NCBI GenBank assembly: GCA_030682505.1
Contig: JAUXOH010000012.1
Coordinates: 1-11,093 of the forward strand
Reading direction: 5' to 3'
DNA from: Candidatus Didemnitutus sp.
GTDB taxonomy: Bacteria > Verrucomicrobiota > Verrucomicrobiia > Opitutales > Opitutaceae
Length of the DNA: 11,093 nt
Both the position numbers and the translations under genes were made by a program. The notes beneath the pieces were generated by a model. It was not told the origin of the DNA. It saw only the letters and a program-made list of their open reading frames with translations, and ran no database searches. Positions 5,449 to 11,093 of this stretch are shown here, piece after piece. Within the stretch, counting starts at the first letter, position 1. Each line of letters begins with the position of its first letter.

Positions 5449-7639
5449 GCGCTGGATACTCGCCGCCCTCGCCCTCGGCGGCCTCGCGGCGCTCGCCGTG
5501 GCGGGCTACTGGCTGCTGTTCACGCAGTTCATGGCCTACGACGACGAGGGCTACGTGCTCTGGTCGCTGCACAATTATTTCGCCCAGGGCGGACTCTATA
5601 CCAAGGTTTACAGTCAATACGGGCCGTTCTTCTACGTGTTCAATGATGTCCTGTTTGGTGTCTCGGGTTGGAGTCTAGACAATGAAACGGTGCGCGTGGT
5701 GAAGCTATTTTATTGGTGCGCGTGCGCCTTTCTGTCCGCGCACCTCGCTTGGAGACACACCGGCAATGTAACGGTGGCCGGTGCCGCCGCTGCGCTGACG
5801 TTCATCACCCTGCTGGTGATGGCAAGTGAACCCGGACATCCGGGAGGTCTGCTTGCGCTGCTGGCAGCGGGCGGCGCCATGGCCGGCGCGGCGGCGATCG
5901 AAGCCGGACGGCCACGCACGTTTGCCGTCGTGACGGCGTTGATCGGTACGGCCATGCTCCTCAGCAAAATCAACGTCGGGCTGTTCTTCCTGATCGCGGC
6001 CGGCTCGTGGATCGTGCTCCACACCCGGCTGGGACGCTGGCGGCGCGCCGCGCTGTGGTTCGTGGCCGTCGGTTGCGTGGTGGCGCCGCTCGCGTTGATG
6101 AAGGCGCTGCTGCACGAGCAGTGGGTGGCTACCTTGGGCTTCCTTTTTTCCTGCGGGGCGCTGGGACTGCTCGCCTTGATCCAAGCGCAACGGCGCGAGG
6201 AGTCGGCAATCGCCATCTGGTGGGTGGCCCTCGGCGCGGCGGCCACCCTGGCGACACTCGTGCTCGGCGCGACGTGGGCGAGCGGAACCCCTCTCATCGC
6301 CTTGTGGCAGGGCGTCATCGTCGATCCCTTGCACCACCCCTTTGTCTATGTGCATGCAGTGCAATGGCCCGCATTCGCCCCGTGGCTGGCCATCGTGGCA
6401 TTGATCCTTGTCGGGCTTGATTATTTACTTTCCCGGGCACCCTCATGGGGCGTGGTGCTGGCGGTCCTGCGGCTTCTTGTCGGCGGCTGGCTCCTCTGGC
6501 AGGTGTCGCGCGCGCCCGATGTGTCGCTGGCCGCGTTCGGCCTGAAATACGGCGTCGCGTCCGTCTGGTTGATGATGGTCCCGCTCGTTCCCGGTGTTGC
6601 CACACCGGCCGTGCGCGCGCGCCTCTGGGTCGCGTGGGTTTTCGTATGGCAGGTGCTCCAAGCCTACCCCGTGGCCGGAAGCCAGATGGGATGGGGCTCC
6701 TTCTTGTGGATGCCGCTCGCAACGATTGGTTGCTATGAGGCGATCCAATTCCTTGCCACCCGTGCGCCCCGCGCGCGGCGCATCCTCACCGCGGGTGCCG
6801 CACTGGCACTGGCCGGCGTCTGCGGACTCACGATGGGGCGCCTCATTTCCATGGGATATCAGCGCTACACCCAGGACGAACCACTTGGCGTGCCGGGAGT
6901 CCAGCGCCTTCGGCTCAGTGACGACTACACGATCAACCTCCGGCTCTTGGTGCGGAACATCAATGCGCACGCCGGCACGCTGTTCAGTTATCCGGGTCTT
7001 TTCAGTTTCAATCTCTGGACCGGTCGGCCCACTCCGACCCTCGCCAACGTCACCCACTGGTTCTCTCTCCTCAACGAGGAGCAGCAACAGGCCATTATCA
7101 CCCAATTGGAAACCGATCCACGCTCGGTGGTGATCGTACAGAGCCATATCATCAATTATCTCGTCTTCCACAATCTCGCGCCCAAGGGGCTGCTGCGTGA
7201 CTACATCCTGAAGCACTACCACGCCGCCTTTCGCCTCGACACCTATGAACTATGGGTCCGACGCGGCCGGCAGATTGCCCAGCTGGGTATCGCTCGGCTC
7301 CACATCGCGCCGGATGGGCCGCCGCGCCTTGAGCTCTGCACTGATGCCGTCGGGCAAGCCACCGCGGTCGAACTCCAGTTTCTCTACGCCCCGTTCCGGC
7401 CGTTGCTGCGCCTGCCGCTCGATGCCACGACGGGCTGGAAACTCACCCCACTCGCGCCCGACGGTTCGCCAGTTGGCTCAACGGTCGACGCCGCCCTTCC
7501 GGTGTTGCTGACTGGAATCACGCGCCTCGAAACGAATCTTTCCCAGTCGCCGACCCTTCTGCCGTCACTCGACCAACTCCGGCTGGTGGTGCTCGATGAC
7601 GCCGGCCGGACCCTCGACGTCCTGCGCTTCGCCAACTAG
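5441..7639 (+). CDS. Large polytopic GT-C-type glycosyltransferase with C-terminal extracytoplasmic domain
   Basis: Integral membrane protein of about 732 residues. After the first helix (about 5-25) comes FMAYDDEGYVLWS (30-42), an acidic first-loop motif of the kind GT-C enzymes (PMT, ArnT, GT83-like) use for catalysis with lipid-linked sugars. VYSQYGPFFY (56-65) follows. A long hydrophobic region with roughly ten or more helices extends to about residue 470, and a soluble part of about 260 residues (472-732), probably periplasmic, ends the protein. The role is inferred as sugar transfer from a polyprenyl-phosphate carrier made by the preceding GT2 genes. The start is uncertain. TTG at 5441, overlapping the upstream gene by 8 bp, leaves a short basic N-terminus before helix 1. 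The ATG at 5357 would add 28 residues read out of frame from conserved GT2 sequence, and the next ATG (residue 31) would lose helix 1. It ends in a stop shared with the opposing methyltransferase. The exact CAZy family is not certain. Confidence 0.8.
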   Translation: MNRRWILAALALGGLAALAVAGYWLLFTQFMAYDDEGYVLWSLHNYFAQGGLYTKVYSQYGPFFYVFNDVLFGVSGWSLDNETVRVVKLFYWCACAFLSAHLAWRHTGNVTVAGAAAALTFITLLVMASEPGHPGGLLALLAAGGAMAGAAAIEAGRPRTFAVVTALIGTAMLLSKINVGLFFLIAAGSWIVLHTRLGRWRRAALWFVAVGCVVAPLALMKALLHEQWVATLGFLFSCGALGLLALIQAQRREESAIAIWWVALGAAATLATLVLGATWASGTPLIALWQGVIVDPLHHPFVYVHAVQWPAFAPWLAIVALILVGLDYLLSRAPSWGVVLAVLRLLVGGWLLWQVSRAPDVSLAAFGLKYGVASVWLMMVPLVPGVATPAVRARLWVAWVFVWQVLQAYPVAGSQMGWGSFLWMPLATIGCYEAIQFLATRAPRARRILTAGAALALAGVCGLTMGRLISMGYQRYTQDEPLGVPGVQRLRLSDDYTINLRLLVRNINAHAGTLFSYPGLFSFNLWTGRPTPTLANVTHWFSLLNEEQQQAIITQLETDPRSVVIVQSHIINYLVFHNLAPKGLLRDYILKHYHAAFRLDTYELWVRRGRQIAQLGIARLHIAPDGPPRLELCTDAVGQATAVELQFLYAPFRPLLRLPLDATTGWKLTPLAPDGSPVGSTVDAALPVLLTGITRLETNLSQSPTLLPSLDQLRLVVLDDAGRTLDVLRFAN

Positions 7640-8373
7640 CCCCGCCGCCGGGCCACCAAAATCAGGCTGACGCCGAAGGGAAAGGAAATCGGCCAGAACG
7701 CCGGAGCCACAAAAAGCCAACGCAACAGGCGGTTGAGCCACGGGCGGAGTAATTTGTCTTCCGCTCGTGCGGCACCAGCCGGAGCAGGAAACCACCGGCG
7801 CCACTTGCGCAGACACCACACCGCCGGGTAGGCGACGACGTTGGTGTAGTTGGTGTGAACCAGCTCCCATTCCGCAGCGGGAAAAAGTTTCTTCAACTGC
7901 GGCCGCGAATAGCGACGGAAGTGATGCAGGCCCACATCCCAATCACTCCACAGGGCCATGCTCGCCGGCACTGTGACCACGGCCAATCCGCCGGGTTTCA
8001 GCAAGCGATGAAACCCTTTCACGACCAGCAGGTCGTCGGGCACATGCTCCAGCACGTCGAGGGCGGTGACATACTCCAACGAGCCATCCGGCAACGGCAC
8101 CCGATCACCGGCCAGGCTGATCACCTGCTCCGCCCGAAAGTGGGCGCGCAACAAGCGGAGCGCTTCCTCATGATCATCCAACACCATCACCCGGCACTGC
8201 TGCTCCATTTCCTGCGCAAAGCGCCCGGTGCCCGCACCACAGTCGAGCAGCAGGTCGTCGGCGGCCGGTGGCCGGACCCGCTGCAACCAACCGCGCACCA
8301 TCTCGCGCTTGCCCGCGTAGTACCAGTGCGTGCCCTCAACCCGCGACAGATTGGTGTATTCGGATGCGTCCAT
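7636..8373 (-). CDS. Class I SAM-dependent methyltransferase (Methyltransf_11/12 type)
   Basis: Transfers a methyl group from S-adenosylmethionine; the substrate is unknown, but the surrounding glycosyltransferases suggest a lipid or glycan intermediate. The product has 245 residues. Rossmann motif I is LLLDCGAGTGRF (41-52), the acidic end of strand 2 is VMVLDD (62-67), GDRVPLPDGSLEYV (89-102) precedes ALDVLEHV (104-111), and LLKPGGLAVVTVPA (124-137) is the strand 4-5 region. LHHFRRYSRPQLKKLF (149-164) is typical of methyltransferases found near surface polysaccharide genes. The C-terminal part (about 213-241) is hydrophobic with LLRWLFVAPAFWPISFPFG, suggesting membrane association. The start ATG is at 8371-8373. 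It is transcribed against its neighbours: the stop overlaps that of the first GT-C gene, and the start is 50 bp from the second GT-C gene on the other strand. Confidence 0.9.
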   Translation of the reverse strand: MDASEYTNLSRVEGTHWYYAGKREMVRGWLQRVRPPAADDLLLDCGAGTGRFAQEMEQQCRVMVLDDHEEALRLLRAHFRAEQVISLAGDRVPLPDGSLEYVTALDVLEHVPDDLLVVKGFHRLLKPGGLAVVTVPASMALWSDWDVGLHHFRRYSRPQLKKLFPAAEWELVHTNYTNVVAYPAVWCLRKWRRWFPAPAGAARAEDKLLRPWLNRLLRWLFVAPAFWPISFPFGVSLILVARRRG

Positions 8374-8423
8374 TGCCGGCTAGGTTGACGAATCCCGGCT
8401 CCGCTCCAAGCTCGACCTTGCCG
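8374..8423. promoter_or_regulatory. Short divergent start region between methyltransferase and second GT-C gene
   Basis: Only 50 bp separate the two divergent start codons, so promoter elements for each gene must lie here or inside the neighbouring coding sequence. A TTGACG at 8385-8390 on the + strand resembles a -35 box, but no acceptable -10 hexamer lies 16-18 bp downstream. No inverted repeat that would suggest an operator was recognised. Confidence 0.3.
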
Positions 8424-10436
8424 ATGCCGTCCCGCCCCACTTGCTTTCTTGCCGTGCTCCTGCTCGCCGGATTTGCGTTCATGGTGGCGACGGTCTTCCC
8501 GCGAATCGGGGTGACTTTCGACGAGCCGGCCCACCTCACCGCAGGGCGCGCCTATTGGAGCGAAAACGACTACCGGTTGCATCCCGAAAACGGCCTCTTG
8601 CCTCAACGCCTTGCGGCCCTGCCGGCGGTGATTCAAAACACGCCATTCCCCGGCCTCAACAATGCCGCTGGTCGCAGCGGCGATGTTTGGGGTGTCGCTC
8701 GCGACTATTTTTTCGGGATCGGCAATGATCCTTCCGGCCTGCTCGCCGGCGCCCGCGCCCTGATGGTTGTGCTTGGAGTGATACTCTTGTTTCTCCTCTG
8801 GCGCTGGGCTCATTCGCTTTGGGGAACGCGCGGTGGTTTGTTTGCTCTCGCCGGTGCAGCCTTCTGTCCTCACTTGCTCGCCCACAGCGGACTCGCGACC
8901 TCGGACATCGCAGCCGCCCTCGGTTTCATGGCCGCTTTGCTCGCCTGGTGGCGGTTGCTGCACAAAATAACCATCGACCGGATCCTCTTCGCGGGGGCGG
9001 CCACCACCTTTCTTGCGCTGGCAAAATTTTCGTCAGTCCTGCTTTCTCCGGTCGGGTTGTTGCTGCTTTTCGTGCGGTGCGCGCGAAAGGCTCCGTTGCC
9101 CATTCGGCTGGGTTCACACCGGGCAAGGGCGCTTGGCTGGCTTCGATTCCCGGTGCTCGCCGCGGCCGCGACCTTGGTGGGCTTGCTCACGTGGGTCGGG
9201 ATTTGGGCGGGATTTGGTTTCCGCTATTCTGCCTCGGCGGATGATCGCCCGGCGGTCTTCGCCCAATCCTGGGCCGAAGTCTTGATCGAGCGCCCCCGCA
9301 ACGCTGGTTCCGTGATGGCCGACGGTTCACTCCCGGCCGATGTCGTGGAACTCAAACCGGGAATCGTGCAGCACTTTGTGCGCTGGGCCCGCGAAAGGCA
9401 TCTTTTGCCCGAGGCCTACCTCTTTGGCTTCGCCTTCACCGATCGCTATTCGCGCAATCGACTGGCCTATTTCGCCGGGGAGTTTCGCGAAAGCGGCTGG
9501 CGGGAATTTTTTCCCGCGGCCATCGCGCTCAAGACCACTCTCCCGGCCCTCGGATTGTCGGCTTTGGCGGTCTTCGCCTTGATTCGTTCGCCGCGTCGTT
9601 CGCGTTTCCTTTACCGCCTCACGCCCCTCCTGCTTTTCAGCGGCATCTATTGGCTGTTCGCGCTTCAAAGCAGCCTGAATATCGGACATCGTCATCTGCT
9701 GCCGCTCTACCCGGTGCTCTATCTCCTGACCGGCGCCCTGGCGTTGCTGCCGCCGCGGCGCTGGATCATGGTGCTCTTGATCGCGCTCCTGGTCTGGCAT
9801 GCGGTCGAATCGTGGCGCGTGCGTCCCCACTATCTGACGTATTTCAATCAACTCGCCGGCGGCCCGACGGGCGGCCATCGCTACTTTGTCGACAGCTCGC
9901 TCGACTGGGGCCAGGGCCTGCCAGATTTGAAAAATTGGCTGAGATCGAATGCCGCAGACGAGCGCGTCTTTCTTTCCTACTTCGGCTCGGATGATCCTGT
10001 GTACGCCGGGATTCACGCGACGCGCATCGGGGATGTTTATTTCGATCATTCGCTCCTGCGGCCCGCGGCGCCCGAATTGGCCGGGGGCATCTATTGTGTC
10101 TCCGCAACCATGCTGCACCGCGTCTACACGCAGGTGCGCGGCCCGTGGTCGCCCGCCTACGAATCGGAATACCAACAACTGCAACAATGGCGGAAACGAT
10201 CGGCTGATTGGCCGCCCAATCGCTGGCGCGACCTCGCCGGACACGCGATCGACCGAGAGGCCTTCGTTCGCGAACTCGTCCGCTTCGAGCAATTGCGCTT
10301 CGGTCGGCTCTGCCATTTCCTGCAATTCCGCCACCCCGACGCGATCGTGGCCAATTCGGTCTTCATCTACCATCTGCGGGACGAGGAAATCAACGTGGCT
10401 CTCCGGGGTCCACTGCCTGCCGTTCGCGGCCCCTGA
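8424..10436 (+). CDS. PMT/ArnT-like GT-C glycosyltransferase (family 39 type)
   Basis: Integral membrane protein of 670 residues, expected to transfer a sugar from a polyprenyl-phosphate donor to a protein, lipid or glycan on the extracytoplasmic side. Helix 1 lies at about 7-25. TFDEPAHLTAGRAYW (31-45) supplies the Asp-Glu pair (D33/E34) characteristic of PMT/ArnT first loops, and HPENGLLPQRLAALP (53-67) corresponds to the HPPL-type segment of the family. Multiple hydrophobic helices continue to about residue 460. NIGHRHLLPLYP begins at 419. The tail carries YFNQLAGGP (from 473) and SSLDWGQG (about 491-498), a pattern I associate with a recurrent bacterial group of family-39-like proteins. 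The start is the ATG at 8424, directly before helix 1; ATGs at 8364 and 8268 would overlap the opposing methyltransferase and add non-hydrophobic sequence without family resemblance. The acceptor is not known. It converges on the right-edge membrane gene with an 87 bp gap. Confidence 0.88.
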   Translation: MPSRPTCFLAVLLLAGFAFMVATVFPRIGVTFDEPAHLTAGRAYWSENDYRLHPENGLLPQRLAALPAVIQNTPFPGLNNAAGRSGDVWGVARDYFFGIGNDPSGLLAGARALMVVLGVILLFLLWRWAHSLWGTRGGLFALAGAAFCPHLLAHSGLATSDIAAALGFMAALLAWWRLLHKITIDRILFAGAATTFLALAKFSSVLLSPVGLLLLFVRCARKAPLPIRLGSHRARALGWLRFPVLAAAATLVGLLTWVGIWAGFGFRYSASADDRPAVFAQSWAEVLIERPRNAGSVMADGSLPADVVELKPGIVQHFVRWARERHLLPEAYLFGFAFTDRYSRNRLAYFAGEFRESGWREFFPAAIALKTTLPALGLSALAVFALIRSPRRSRFLYRLTPLLLFSGIYWLFALQSSLNIGHRHLLPLYPVLYLLTGALALLPPRRWIMVLLIALLVWHAVESWRVRPHYLTYFNQLAGGPTGGHRYFVDSSLDWGQGLPDLKNWLRSNAADERVFLSYFGSDDPVYAGIHATRIGDVYFDHSLLRPAAPELAGGIYCVSATMLHRVYTQVRGPWSPAYESEYQQLQQWRKRSADWPPNRWRDLAGHAIDREAFVRELVRFEQLRFGRLCHFLQFRHPDAIVANSVFIYHLRDEEINVALRGPLPAVRGP

Positions 10437-10523
10437 GACGTCCGCAAAAATGCAACCCGGGAAACCGCCGCTTGCCCCGGTTACCGTCGTGCGCAGCCCG
10501 ACAGAGTCGCGCCGCAACATTCA

Positions 10524-11093
10524 TCAGGCCGGACCCATCCGCCAACGCCGCCATGCCCAGCCGGTCAGCCCAACTCCAATCGCGACAGTCAGCACCAGCC
10601 AAATCATCTGCTCCACCCCAACGATAATCATCAACCAACTCGCGCTGCCTGCGGCTAGCACGGACAAACCCAGCGACAGTTCAGCGAACCAAAATTTCGG
10701 TGCGGCCAGCCAGAGGGCCGTGAGGAACAAAGCGCACAACCGGCGCCCGAGACCGGCATCCCGCGCAGGGGGCGATGTTTCGCCCAGCGCCAGCCACCAA
10801 GGCAGCACGAGCAGGAGCAGCACCACGCGATAGGGGAAATTGGTCGTGGCCAAAAAACAAAAAATCCAACTTGTCCCACCGGCGACGGCACAAATGCTCC
10901 GTCCGCCAACCACGGGCAGTGAAGTCCAAAGCGCCGCACGATGCGGCCACAACAAGGAAATTGAGGAAACCCCGCCCACCAAAAAGCCGAACAAAAGCCA
11001 AGTGCGATGCTCGACAAGTTGTTCCCACACGATGGGAAAAAGCGGCACACCGAAGGCAAAAACCGTGCTCGGTCTCGGGGAGATCGACAGGGC
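10524..11093 (-). CDS. Polytopic membrane protein of unknown function, 3' part only
   Basis: The minus-strand frame is open from the stop (TGA, complement of 10524-10526) to the last base, so the gene begins outside; 189 residues are visible. A GTG at 11048 is available, but the residues encoded before it (ALSISPRPSTVFAFG) read as continuous protein, so the gene is best treated as partial. Hydrophobic stretches lie at about 32-50, 65-83, 88-104, 117-135 and 155-179, and the tail is WRRWRMGPA. TTNFPYR (83-89) followed by a Leu-rich helix recalls the YR-plus-helix pattern seen near the C-terminus of some GT-C/DUF2029 (GT87-like) proteins. With the neighbouring glycosylation genes this makes a third membrane glycosyltransferase possible, but the match is too weak to name. 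Trp and Leu content is high and no soluble domain is visible. Confidence 0.7.
   Translation of the reverse strand, partial: ALSISPRPSTVFAFGVPLFPIVWEQLVEHRTWLLFGFLVGGVSSISLLWPHRAALWTSLPVVGGRSICAVAGGTSWIFCFLATTNFPYRVVLLLLVLPWWLALGETSPPARDAGLGRRLCALFLTALWLAAPKFWFAELSLGLSVLAAGSASWLMIIVGVEQMIWLVLTVAIGVGLTGWAWRRWRMGPA

Noticed and set aside
8385..8390. TTGACG as a sigma-70 -35 box for the second GT-C gene
   Set aside because: The hexamer 17 bp downstream is AAGCTC and shifting by one or two bases gives nothing closer to TATAAT, so no complete promoter is supported.
9327..10520. Long minus-strand open frame (about 400 codons) opposite the second GT-C gene
   Set aside because: The GT-C frame shows family motifs on the + strand; the antisense product is a charged, Arg/Gln-rich composition artefact of GC-biased third codon positions.
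10437..10523. Terminator between the convergent second GT-C gene and the right-edge gene
   Set aside because: Only short imperfect repeats (for example AACCG with CGGTT) are seen, without a T-tract, so no hairpin can be called with confidence.

Overview
The window is a GC-rich, densely packed bacterial stretch with ten protein-coding genes, two of them cut by the window edges. No RNA gene, insertion sequence, CRISPR array or long repeat was seen. The protein styles (a divergent DUF1343 protein, a signal-peptide MsrB, large GT-C membrane glycosyltransferases with the DWGQ-type tail) and the absence of Shine-Dalgarno sequences suggest a Gram-negative such as a Verrucomicrobiota/Opitutaceae member. 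That placement is inference from gene style, not a database result.

Left part (1-3636). A 3' fragment of a DUF1343 (NamZ-like, peptidoglycan-related) gene on the + strand converges on msrB, which encodes an exported methionine-R-sulfoxide reductase. Upstream of msrB on the same minus strand lie xseA (exonuclease VII large subunit) and a VTT/TVP38-type membrane protein gene. The last two overlap by a GTGA stop/start. No xseB is visible.

Middle and right (3743-10436) form a cell-surface glycosylation locus. On the + strand, a soluble DPM1-like GT2 glycosyltransferase is followed by a GtrB/ArnC-like GT2 with two C-terminal membrane helices. Next comes a large GT-C polytopic transferase whose likely TTG start lies inside the end of the preceding gene. 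A SAM-dependent methyltransferase faces the opposite way and shares its stop codon, inside a CTAG palindrome, with the first GT-C gene. It is divergently arranged with a second, PMT/ArnT-like GT-C gene. The economical reading is that the GT2 enzymes charge a polyprenyl phosphate with sugars, and the GT-C enzymes use these lipid-linked sugars on the far side of the membrane to decorate a glycan, lipid or protein. Acceptor and sugar cannot be read from the sequence.

Right edge (10524-11093). A minus-strand gene for a very hydrophobic polytopic protein runs off the window. Its reading frame stays open to the last base, so its start lies outside.
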